Assembly (NCBI GenBank): GCA_958450325.1
Contig: CAUDLW010000095.1
Location: forward strand, 1-64,000
DNA: 64,000 nucleotides
Origin: Agrostemma githago
Taxonomy: Eukaryota > Streptophyta > Magnoliopsida > Caryophyllales > Caryophyllaceae
Reading direction: 5' to 3'
The notes beneath the pieces were generated by a model. It was given only the letters and a program-made list of their open reading frames with translations, was not told where the DNA came from and ran no database searches. This document shows, piece by piece, positions 51,647 to 62,454 of the stretch. Position 1 is the stretch's first letter, and each line of letters starts with the position of its first letter. The position numbers and the translations under genes are program-made.

Positions 51647-53688
51647 CCCCATCTTTGAATCACATCCACGACAGGGTTCACCAATACTCTCTTAAGGTTC
51701 AGTTTCTTGCGGGTTTAGTGACCTTGAATAAGGAAAAGGGTTTAGGGTTGGATTAGGCGGAGCCGCGAAGCGGGTCCGCCTAATCCAACCCTGAACCCTT
51801 TTCCGTTCCGTCTTATGCATTACCCTACTCTTAAGGTTCAGTGCCCCATCTTTGAATCACATCCACGACAGGGTTCACCAATACTCTCTTAGGGTTCAGT
51901 TTCTTGCGGGTTTAGTGACCTTGAATAAGGAAAAGGGTTTAGGATTGGATTAGGCGGAGCCGCGAAGCGGGTTCACCTAATCCAACCCAAAACCCTTTTC
52001 CGTTACGTCTTATGCAGTACCCTACTCTTAAGGTTCAGTGCCCCATCTTTGAATCACATCCACGACAGGGTTCACCAATACTCTCTTAGGGTTCAGTTTC
52101 TTGCGGGTTTAGTGACCTTGAATAAGGAAAAGGGTTTAGGGTTGGATTAGGCGGACCCGCGAAAGGGTTTAGGGTTGGATTAGGCGGAGCCGCGAAGCGG
52201 GTTCGCCTAATCCAACCCTAAATCCTTTTCCGTCCCGTCTTATGCAGTACCCTACTCTTAAGGTTCAGTGCCCCATCTTTGAATCACATCCACGACATGG
52301 TTTACCAATACTCTCTTAGGGATCAGTTTCTTGCGGGTTTAGTAACCTTGAATAAGGAAAAGGGTTTAGGGTTGGATTAGGCGGAGCCGTGAAGCGGGTC
52401 CGCCTAATCCAACCCTAAACCCTTTTTCGTCCCGTCTTATGCAGTACCCTACTCTTAAGGTTCAGTGCCCCATCTTTGAATCACATCCACGACAGGGTTC
52501 ACCAATACTCTCTTAGGGTTCAGTTTCTTGCGGGTTTAGTGACCTTGAATAAGGAAAAGGGTTTCGGGTTGCATTAGGCAGAGCCGCGAAGCGGGTCCGC
52601 CTAATCCAACCCTGAACCCTTTTCCGTCCCGTTTTATGCAGTATCATACTCTTGAGGTTCAATGCCCCATCTTTGAATCACATCCACGACAGAGTTCACC
52701 AATACTCTCTTAGGGTTCAGTTTCTTGCGGGTTTAGTGACCTTGAATAAGGAAAAGGGTTTAGGGTTGGATTAGGCGGACCCGCGAAAGGGTTTAGGGTT
52801 GGATTAGGCGGAGCCGCGAAGCGGGTTCGCCTAATCCAACCCTAAATCCTTTTCCGTCCCGTCTTATGCAGTACCCTACTCTTAAGGTTCAGTGCCCCAT
52901 CTTTGAATCACATCCACGACATGGTTTACCAATACTCTCTTAGGGATCAGTTTCTTGCGGGTTTAGTAACCTTGAATAAGGAAAAGGGTTTAGGGTTGGA
53001 TTAGGCGGAGCCGTGAAGCGGGTCCGCCTAATCCAACCCTAAACCCTTTTCCGTTCCGTCTTATGCAGTACCCTACTCTTAAGTTTCAGTGCCCTATCTT
53101 TGAATCACATCCACGACAGGGTTCACCAATACTCTCTTAGGGTTTAGTTTCTTGCGGGTTTAGTGACCTTGAATAATGAAAAGGGTTTAGGGTCCGCCTA
53201 ATCCAACCCTGAACCCTTTTCCGTCCCGTCTTATGCAGTACCCTACTCTTAAGGTTCAGTGCCCCATCTTTGAATCACATCCACGACATGGTTTACCAAT
53301 ACTCTCTTAGGGATGAGTTTCTTGTGGGTTTAGTAACCTTGAATAAGGAAAGGGGTTTAGGGTTGGATTAGGCGGAGCCGAGAAGCGGGTCCGCCTAATC
53401 CAACCCTAAACCCTTTTTCGTCCCGTCTTATGCAGTACCCTACTCTTAAGGTTCAGTGCCCCATCTTTGAATCACATCCACAACAGGGTTCACCAATAGT
53501 CTCTTAGGGTTCAGTTTCTTGCGAGTTTAGTGACCTTGAATAAGGAAAAGGGTTTAGGGTTGGATTAGGCGGACCCGCGAAAGGGTTTAGGGTTGGATTA
53601 GGCGGAACCGCGAAGCGGGTCCGCCTAATCCAACCCAAAACCCTTTTCCGTCCCGTCTTATGCAGTACCCTACTCTTAAGGTTCAGTG
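51647..53688. repeat. 2042-bp decamer higher-order repeat, copy 2
   Basis: Tandem copy of 49605-51646 with the same three insertions (52132, 52756, 53550) and the same apex deletion near 53192. One visible difference is GAATAAGAAAAAGGG near 50702 against GAATAAGGAAAAGGG here. Confidence 0.92.
53183..53198. other. 27-bp hairpin-apex deletion junction, copy 2
   Basis: Identical junction 2042 bp downstream of the first, inherited through the decamer duplication and not an independent event. Confidence 0.93.
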
Positions 53689-53773
53689 CCCCATCTTTGA
53701 ATCACATCCACGACAGGGTTCACCAATACTCTCTTAGGGATCAGTTTCTTGCGGGTTTAGTGACCTTGAATAA

Positions 53774-53846
53774 GGAAAAGGGTTTAGGGTTGGATTAGGC
53801 GGAGCCGCGAAGCGGGTCCGCCTAATCCAACCCTAAACCCTTTTCC
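53774..53846. repeat. Reference hairpin module with perfect 30-bp arms and GCGAAGC cap
   Basis: This copy shows the module in its complete form. The left arm is 53774-53803, from GGAAAAGGG to AGGCGGA. The right arm is 53817-53846, from TCCGCCTAATCC to CCCTTTTCC. The two 30-nt arms are exact reverse complements. The 13-nt centre adds a four-pair stem CCGC/GCGG closed by a GAA triloop, after a single G-G mismatch, so about 34 pairs can form in one strand. The heptamer GCGAAGC at the tip is, from published work on DNA mini-hairpins, unusually heat-stable. The same module sits at monomer positions 86-158 throughout the array, usually with one to five changes. Just upstream, CCTTGAATAAGG could form a small extra stem. 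Cruciform extrusion or a folded RNA are both possible; neither is shown by sequence alone. Confidence 0.95.
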
Positions 53847-54956
53847 GTCCCGTCTTATTCAGTACCCTACTCTTAAGGTTCAGTGCCCCATCTTTGAATC
53901 ACATCCACGACAGGGTTCACCAATACTCTCTTAGGGTTCAGTTTCTTGCGGGTTTAGTGACCTTGAATAAGGAAAAGGGTTTAGGGTTGGATTAGGCGGA
54001 GCCGCGAAGCGGGTCTGCCTAATCCAACCCTAAACCCTTTTCCGTCCCATCTTATGCAGTACCCTACTCTTAAGGTTCAGTGCCCCATCTTTGAATAACA
54101 TCCACGAAAGGGTTCTCCAATACTCTCTTAGGGTTCAGTTTCTTGCGGGTTTAGTGACCTTGAATAAGGAAAAGGGTTTAGGGTTGGATTAGGCAGAGCC
54201 GCGAAGCGGGTCCTCCTAATCCAACCCTAAACCCTTTTCCGTCCCGTCTTATGCAGTACCCTACTCTTAAGGTTCAGTGCCCCATCTTTGAATTACATCC
54301 ACGACAGGGTTCACCAATACTCTCTTAGGGTTCAGTTTCTTGCGAGTTTAGTGACCTTGAATGAGGAAAAGGGTTTAGGGTTGGATTAGGCGGAGCCGCG
54401 AAGTAGGTCTGCCTAATCCAACCCTAAACCCTTTTCCGTTCCGCCTTATGCAGTACCCTACTCTTAAGGTTCAGTGCCCCATCTTTGAATCACATCCACG
54501 ACAGGGTTCACCAATACTCTCTTAGGGATCAGTTTCTTGCGGTTTTAGTGACCTTGAATAATGAAAAGGGTTTAGGGTTGGATTAGGAGGAGCCGCTAAG
54601 CGGGTCTGCCTAATCCAACCTTAAACCCTTTTCCATCCCGTCTAATGCAGTACCCTACTCTTAAGGTTCAGTGCCCCATCTTTGAATCACATCCACGAAA
54701 GGGGTTCACCAATACTCTCTTAGGGTTCAGTTTCTAGCGGGTTTAGTGACCTTGAATAAGGAAAAGGGTTTAGGGTTGGATTAGGCGGAACCGCGAAGCG
54801 GGTCCGCCTAATCCAACCCAAAACCCTTTTCCGTCCCGTCTTATGCAGTACCCTACTCTTAAGGTTCAGTGCCCCATCTTTGAATCACATCCACGACAGG
54901 GTTCACCAATACTCTCTTAGGGATCAGTTTCTTGCGGGTTTAGTGACCTTGAATAA

Positions 54957-55029
54957 GGAAAAGGGTTTAGGGTTGGATTAGGCGGAGCCGCGAAGCGGGT
55001 CCGCCTAATCCAACCCTAAACCCTTTTCC
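54957..55029. repeat. Second copy of the hairpin with perfect arms
   Basis: Left arm 54957-54986 and right arm 55000-55029 are again exact reverse complements with the G-CCGC-GAA-GCGG-G centre. Since most monomers carry arm mismatches, exact copies such as this one and 53774-53846 are best taken as the ancestral or consensus form. Confidence 0.93.
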
Positions 55030-55957
55030 GTCCCGTCTTATTCAGTACCCTACTCTTAAGGTTCAGTGCCCCATCTTTGAATCACATCCACGACAGGGTT
55101 CACCAATACTCTCTTAGGGATCAGTTTCTTGCGGGTTTAGTGACCTTGAATAAGGAAAAGGGTTTAGGGTTGGATTAGGCGGAGCCGCGAAGCGGGTCCG
55201 CCTAATCCAACCCTAAACCCTTTTCCGTTCCGTCTTATGCAGTACCCTACTCTTAAGGTTCAGTGCCCTATCTTTGAATCACATCCACGACAGGGTTCAC
55301 CAATACTCTCTTAGGGATCAATTTCTTGCGGTTTTAGTGACCTTGAATAATGAAAAGGGTTTAGGGTTGGATTAGGCGGAGCCGCTAAGCGGGTCTGCCT
55401 AATCCAACCCTAAACCCTTTTCCATCCCGTCTTATGCAGTACCCTACTCTTAAGGTTCAGTGCCGCATCTTTGAATCACATCCACGAAAGGGTTCACCAA
55501 TACTCTCTTAGGGTTCAGTTTCTTGCGGGTTTAGTGACCTTGAATAAGGAAAAGGGTTTAGGGTTGGATTAGGCGGAACCGCGAAGCGGGTCCGCCTAAT
55601 CCAACACAAAACCCTTTTCCGTCCCGTCTTATGCAGTACCCTACTCTTAAGGTTCAGTGCCCCATCTTTGAATCACATCCACGACATGGTTCACCAATAC
55701 TCTCTTAGGGATCAGTTTCTTGCGGGTTTAGTGACCTTGAATAAGGAAAAGGGTTTAGGGTTGGATTAGGCGGAGCCGCGAAGCGGGTCCGCCTAATCCA
55801 ACCCTAAACCCTTTTCCGTCCCGTCTTATTCAGTACCCTACTCTTAAGGTTCAGTGCCCCATCTTTGAATCACATCCACGACAGGGTTCACCAATACTCT
55901 CTTAGGGTTCAGTTTCTTGCGGGATTAGTGACCTTGAATAAGGAAATGGGTTTAGGG

Positions 55958-56003
55958 TTGGATTAGGCGGACCCGCGAAGCGGGTCTGCCTAATCCAACC
56001 CTA
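55958..56003. repeat. Hairpin with corrected apex (GGACCCGCGAAGCGGGTC)
   Basis: In this normal-length monomer the left inner arm reads GGACCC instead of GGAGCC, which removes the G-G mismatch next to the cap stem. CCCGC now pairs with GCGGG without a break. The changed base equals the complement of the right arm. Confidence 0.88.
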
Positions 56004-57039
56004 AACCCTTTTCCGTCCCGTCTTATGCAGTACCCTATTCTTAAGGTTCAGTGCCCCATCTTTGAATCACATCCACAACAGGGTTCACCAATAGTCTCTT
56101 AGGGTTCAGTTTCTTGCGAGTTTAGTGACCTTGAATAAGGAAAAGGGTTTAGGGTTGCATTAGGCAGAGCCGCGAAGCGGGTCTGCCTAATCCAACCCTG
56201 AAACCTTTTCCGTCCCGTCTTATGCAGTATCATACTCTTGAGGTTCAATGCCCCATCTTTGAATCACATCCACGACAGAGTTCACCAATACTCTCTTAGG
56301 GTTCAGTTTCTTGCGGGTTTAGTGACCTTGAATAAGGAAAAGGGTTTAGGATAGGATTAGGTGGAGCCGCGAAGCGGGTCCGCCTAATCCAACCCTAAAC
56401 CCTTTTCCGTTCCGTCTTATGCAGTACCCTACTCTTAAGGTTCAGTGCCCCATCTTTGAATCACATCCACGACAGGGTTCACCAATACTCTCTTAGGGAT
56501 CAGTTTCTTGCGGTTTTAGTGACCTTGAATAATGAAAAGGGTTTAGGGTTGGATTAGGAGGAGCCGCTAAGCGGGTCTGCCTAATCCAACCTTAAACCCT
56601 TTTCCATCCCGTCTAATGCAGTACCCTACTCTTAAGGTTCAGTGCCCCATCTTTGAATTACATCCACGAAAGGGGTTCACCAATACTCTCTTAGGGTTCA
56701 GTTTCTTGCGGGTTTAGTGACCTTGAATAAGGAAAAGGGTTTAGGGTTGGATTAGGCGGAACCGCGAAGCGGGTCCGCCTAATCCAACCCAAAACCCTTT
56801 TCCGTCCCGTCTTATGCAGTACCCTACTCTTAAGGTTCAGTGCCCCATCTTTGAATCACATCCACGACAGGGTTCACCAATACTCTCTTAGGGATCAGTT
56901 TCTTGCGGGTTTAGTGACCTTGAATAAGGAAAAGGGTTTAGGGTTGGATTAGGCGGAGCCGCGAAGCGGGTCCGCCTAATCCAACCCTAAACCCTTTTCC
57001 GTCCCGTCTTATTCAGTACCCTACTCTTAAGGTTCAGTG

Positions 57040-58844
57040 CCCCATCTTTGAATCACATCCACGACAGGGTTCACCAATACTCTCTTAGGGTTCAGTTTCT
57101 TGCGGGTTTAGTGACCTTGAATAAGGAAAAGGGTTTAGGGTTGGATTAGGCGGAGCCGCGAAGCGGGTCTGCCTAATCCAACCCTAAACCCTTTTCCGTC
57201 CCATCTTATGCAGTACCCTACTCTTAAGGTTCAGTGCCCCATCTTTGAATAACATCCACGAAAGGGTTCACCAATACTCTCTTAGGGTTCAGTTTCTTGC
57301 GGGTTTAGTGACCTTGAATAAGGAAAAGGGTTTAGGGTTGGATTAGGCAGAGCGGCGAAGCGGGTCCTCCTAATCCAACCCTAAACCCTTTTCCGTCCCG
57401 TCTTATGCAGTACCCTACTCTTAAGGTTCAGTGCCCCATCTTTGAATTACATCCACGACAGGGTTCACCAATACTCTCTTAGGGTTCAGTTTCTTGCGAG
57501 TTTAGTGACCTTGAATGAGGAAAAGGGTTTAGGGTTGGATTAGGCGGAGCCGCGAAGTAGGTCTGCCTAATCCAACCCTAAACCCTTTTCCGTTCCGCCT
57601 TATGCAGTACCCTACTCTTAAGGTTCAGTGCCCCATCTTTGAATCACATCCACGACAGGGTTCACCAATACTCTCTTAGGGTTCAGTTTCTTGCGGGTTT
57701 AGTTACCTTGAATAAGGAAAAGGGTTTAGGGTTGGATTAGGCGGAGCCGCGAAGCGGGTTCGCCTAATGCAACCCTAAACCCTTTTCCGTTCCGTCTTAT
57801 GCAGTACCCTACTCTTAAGGTTCAGTGTCCCATCTTTGAATCACATCCACGACAGGGTTCACCAATACTCTCTTAAGGTTCAGTTTCTTGCGGGTTTAGT
57901 GACCTTGAATAAGGAAAAGATTTTAGGGTTGGATTAGGCGGAGCCGCGAAGCGGGTCCGCCTAATCCAACCCTAAACCCTCTTGCGTACCGTCTAATGCA
58001 GTACCTTACTCTTAAGGTTCAGTGCCCCATCTTTGAATCACATCCACGACAGGGTTCACTAATACTCTCTTAGGGTTCAGTTTCTGGCAGGTTTAGTGAC
58101 CTTGAATAAGGAAAAGGGTTTAGGGTTGGATTAGGGGACCTGCGAAAGGTTTTAGGGTTGGATTAGGCAGAGCCGCGAAGCGGGTTCGCCTAATCCAACC
58201 CTAAACCCTTTCCGTCCCATCTTATGCAGTACCCTACTCTTAAGGTTCAGTGCCTCATCTTTGAATCACATCCACGACAGGGTTCACTAATACTCTCTTA
58301 GGGATCAGTTTCTTTCGGGTTTAGTGACCTTGAATAAGGAAAAGGGTTTAGGGTTGGATTAGGCGGAGCCGCTAAGCGGGTCCGCCTAATCCAACCATAA
58401 ACCCTATTCCGTCCCGTCTTATGCAGTACCCTACTCTTAAGGTTCAGTGCCCCATCTTTGAATCACATCCACGACAGGGTTCACCAATACTCTCTTAGGG
58501 ATCAGTTTCTTGCGGTTTTAGTGACCTTGAATAATGAAAAGGGTTTAGGGTTGGATTAGGAGGACCCGCTAAGCGGGTCTGCCTAATCCAACCCTAAACC
58601 CTTTTCCATCCCGTCTAATGCAGTACCCTACTCTTAAGGTTCAGTGCCCCATCTTTGAATCACATCCACGAAAGGGGTTCACCAATACTCTCTTAGGGTT
58701 CAGTTTCTTGCGGGTTTAGTGACCTTGAATAAGGAAAAGGGTTTAGGGTTGGATTAGGCGGAACCGCGAAGCGGGTCCGCCTAATCCAACCCAAAACCCT
58801 TTTCCGTCCCGTCTTATGCAGTACCCTACTCTTAAGGTTCAGTG
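57040..58844. repeat. 1805-bp nonamer higher-order repeat, copy 1
   Basis: Nine monomers. A 32-bp version of the arm insertion, a one-base loss (CCCTTTCCG) and a one-base gain (AAAGGGGTTC) account for the length. Markers in order are CCCATCTTATG (57200), GAATGAGG, AAGTAGG, TCCGCCTTATG, AAGATTTTAGG, TCTGGCAGG, TTTCTTTCGGG and ACCCTATTCCG. Confidence 0.93.
58116..58147. repeat. 32-bp variant of the extra hairpin arm
   Basis: The insert ends GGATTAGGGGACCTGCGAAA: one base is lost (AGGGGACC for AGGCGGACC) and a CpG has become TpG. It is carried at the same place in the other two nonamer copies, 59921-59952 and 61726-61757. In the first two it is followed by GGTTTTAGGG, in the third by GGGTTTAGGG. 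Confidence 0.92.
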
Positions 58845-60649
58845 CCCCATCTTTGAATCACATCCACGACAGGGTTCACCAATACTCTCTTAGGGATCAG
58901 TTTCTTGCGGGTTTAGTGACCTTGAATAAGGAAAAGGGTTTAGGGTTGGATTAGGCGGAGCCGCGAAGCGGGTCTGCCTAATCCAACCCTAAACCCTTTT
59001 CCGTCCCATCTTATGCAGTACCCTACTCTTAAGGTTCAGTGCCCCATCTTTGAATAACATCCACGAAAGGGTTCACCAATACTCTCTTAGGGTTCAGTTT
59101 CTTGCGGGTTTAGTGACCTTGAATAAGGAAAAGGGTTTAGGGTTGGATTAGGCAGAGCCGCGAAGCGGGTCCTCCTAATCCAACCCTAAACCCTTTTCCG
59201 TCCCGTCTTATGCAGTACCCTACTCTTAAGGTTCAGTGCCCCATCTTTGAATCACATCCACGACAGGGTTCACCAATACTCTCTTAGGGTTCAGTTTCTT
59301 GCGAGTTTAGTGACCTTGAATGAGGAAAAGGGTTTAGGGTTGGATTAGGCGGAGCCGCGAAGTAGGTCCGCCTAATCCAACCCTAAACCCTTTTCCGTTC
59401 CGCCTTATGCAGTACCCTACTCTTAAGGTTCAGTGCCCCATCTTTGAATCACATCCACGACAGGGTTCACCAATACTCTCTTAGGGTTCAGTTTCTTGCG
59501 GGTTTAGTTACCTTGAATAAGGAAAAGGGTTTAGGGTTGGATTAGGCGGAGCCGCGAAGCGGGTTCGCCTAATGCAACCCTAAACCCTTTTCCGTTCCGT
59601 CTTATGCAGTACCCTACTCTTAAGGTTCAGTGTCCCATCTTTGAATCACATCCACGACAGGGTTCACCAATACTCTCTTAAGGTTCAGTTTCTTGCGGGT
59701 TTAGTGACCTTGAATAAGGAAAAGATTTTAGGGTTGGATTACGCGGAGCCGCGAAGCGGGTCCGCCTAATCCAACCCTAAACCCTCTTGCGTACCGTCTA
59801 ATGCAGTACCTTACTCTTAAGGTTCAGTGCCCCATCTTTGAATCACATCCACGACAGGGTTCACTAATACTCTCTTAGGGTTCAGTTTCTGGCAGGTTTA
59901 GTGACCTTGAATAAGGAAAAGGGTTTAGGGTTGGATTAGGGGACCTGCGAAAGGTTTTAGGGTTGGATTAGGCAGAGCCGCGAAGCGGGTTCGCCTAATC
60001 CAACCCTAAACCCTTTCCGTCCCATCTTATGCAGTACCCTACTCTTAAGGTTCAGTGCCTCATCTTTGAATCACATCCACGACAGGGTTCACTAATACTC
60101 TCTTAGGGATCAGTTTCTTTCGGGTTTAGTGACCTTGAATAAGGAAAAGGGTTTAGGGTTGGATTAGGCGGAGCCGCTAAGCGGGTCCGCCTAATCCAAC
60201 CATAAACCCTATTCCGTCCCGTCTTATGCAGTACCCTACTCTTAAGGTTCAGTGCCCCATCTTTGAATCACATCCACGACAGGGTTCACCAATACTCTCT
60301 TAGGGATCAGTTTCTTGCGGTTTTAGTGACCTTGAATAATGAAAAGGGTTTAGGGTTGGATTAGGAGGACCCGCTAAGCGGGTCTGCCTAATCCAACCCT
60401 AAACCCTTTTCCATCCCGTCTAATGCAGTACCCTACTCTTAAGGTTCAGTGCCCCATCTTTGAATCACATCCACGAAAGGGGTTCACCAATACTCTCTTA
60501 GGGTTCAGTTTCTTGCGGGTTTAGTGACCTTGAATAAGGAAAAGGGTTTAGGGTTGGATTAGGCGGAACCGCGAAGCGGGTCCGCCTAATCCAACCCAAA
60601 ACCCTTTTCCGTCCCGTCTTATGCAGTACCCTACTCTTAAGGTTCAGTG
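58845..60649. repeat. 1805-bp nonamer higher-order repeat, copy 2
   Basis: Same marker order as copy 1 at a constant 1805-bp offset (57201/59006, 58131/59936). Shared with copy 1 and absent from copy 3 is the GGACCCGCTAAGCGGG apex. A private change is GGATTACGCGG near 59738. Confidence 0.93.
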
Positions 60650-62454
60650 CCCCATCTTTGAATCACATCCACGACAGGGTTCACCAATACTCTCTTAGGG
60701 ATCAGTTTCTTGCGGGTTTAGTGACCTTGAATAAGGAAAAGGGTTTAGGGTTGGATTAGGCGGAGCCGCGAAGCGGGTCTGCCTAATCCAACCCTAAACC
60801 CTTTTCCGTCCCATCTTATGCAGTACCCTACTCTTAAGGTTCAGTGCCCCATCTTTGAATAACATCCACGAAAGGGTTCACCAATACTCTCTTAGGGTTC
60901 AGTTTCTTGCGGGTTTAGTGACCTTGAATAAGGAAAAGGGTTTAGGGTTGGATTAGGCAGAGCCGCGAAGCGGGTCCTCCTAATCCAACCCTAAACCCTT
61001 TTCCGTCCCGTCTTATGCAGTACCCTACTCTTAAGGTTCAGTGCCCCATCTTTGAATCACATCCACGACAGGGTTCACCAATATTCTCTTAGGGTTCAGT
61101 TTCTTGCGAGTTTAGTGACCTTGAATGAGGAAAAGGGTTTAGGGTTGGATTAGGCGGAGCCGCGAAGTAGGTCCGCCTAATCCAACCCTAAACCCTTTTC
61201 CGTTCCGCCTTATGCAGTACCCTACTCTTAAGGTTCAGTGCCCCATCTTTGAATCACATCCACGACAGGGTTCACCAATACTCTCTTAGGGTTCAGTTTC
61301 TTGCGGGTTTAGTTACCTTGAATAAGGAAAAGGGTTTACGGTAGGATTAGGCGGAGCCGCGAAGCGGGTTCGCCTAATGCAACCCTAAACCCTTTTCCGT
61401 TCCGTCTTATGCAGTACCCTACTCTTAAGGTTCAGTGTCCCATCTTTGAATCACATCCACGACAGGGTTCACCAATACTCTCTTAAGGTTCAGTTTCTTG
61501 CGGGTTTAGTGACCTTGAATAAGGAAAAGATTTTAGGGTTGGATTAGGCGGAGCCGCGAAGCGGGTCCGCCTAATCCAACCCTAAACCCTCTTCCGTACC
61601 GTCTAATGCAGTACCTTACTCTTAAGGTTCAGTGCCCCATCTTTGAATCACATCCACGACAGGGTTCACTAATACTCTCTTAGGGTTCAGTTTCTGGCAG
61701 GTTTAGTGACCTTGAATAAGGAAAAGGGTTTAGGGTTGGATTAGGGGACCTGCGAAAGGGTTTAGGGTTGGATTAGGCAGAGCCGCGAAGCGGGTTCGCC
61801 TAATCCAACCCTAAACCCTTTCCGTCCCATCTTATGCAGTACCCTACTCTTAAGGTTCAGTGCCTCATCTTTGAATCACATCCACGACAGGGTTCACTAA
61901 TACTCTCTTAGGGATCAGTTTCTTTCGGGTTTAGTGACCTTGAATAAGGAAAAGGGTTTAGGGTTGGATTAGGCGGAGCCGCTAAGCGGGTCCGCCTAAT
62001 CCAACCATAAACCCTATTCCGTCCCGTCTTATGCAGTACCCTACTCTTAAGGTTCAGTGCCCCATCTTTGAATCACATCCACGACAGGGTTCACCAATAC
62101 TCTCTTAGGGATCAGTTTCTTGCGGTTTTAGTGACCTTGAATAATGAAAAGGGTTTAGGGTTGGATTAGGAGGAGCCGCTAAGCGGGTCTGCCTAATCCA
62201 ACCCTAAACACTTTTCCATCCCGTCTAATGCAGTACCCTACTCTTAAGGTTCAGTGCCCCATCTTTGAATCACATCCACGAAAGGGGTTCACCAATACTC
62301 TCTTAGGGTTCAGTTTCTTGCGGGTTTAGTGACCTTGAATAAGGAAAAGGGTTTAGGGTTGGATTAGGCGGAACCGCGAAGCGGGTCCGCCTAATCCAAC
62401 CCAAAACCCTTTTCCGTCCCGTCTTATGCAGTACCCTACTCTTAAGGTTCAGTG
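60650..62454. repeat. 1805-bp nonamer higher-order repeat, copy 3
   Basis: Third copy, with TTTACGGTAGG near 61336 and GGAGCCGCTAAGC near 62171 as private changes. CACCAATATTC near 61078 is also private. Confidence 0.93.

Larger units (their letters stand above)
53689..57039. repeat. Mosaic satellite block including the best consensus hairpins
   Basis: Seventeen monomers plus two bases, both from CGAAAGGGGTTC. It holds the exact-arm hairpins at 53774 and 54957 and the corrected apex near 55971. Monomers with GGATTAGGAGGAGCCGC start their apex near 54581 and 56552 and foreshadow the nonamer that follows. No 33-bp insertions occur. Confidence 0.85.

Noticed and set aside
53774..53846. Rho-independent bacterial terminator or REP element
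   Set aside because: A stem of about 34 pairs, repeated 320 times with no genes between, is not a terminator context, and all other evidence points to eukaryotic satellite DNA.
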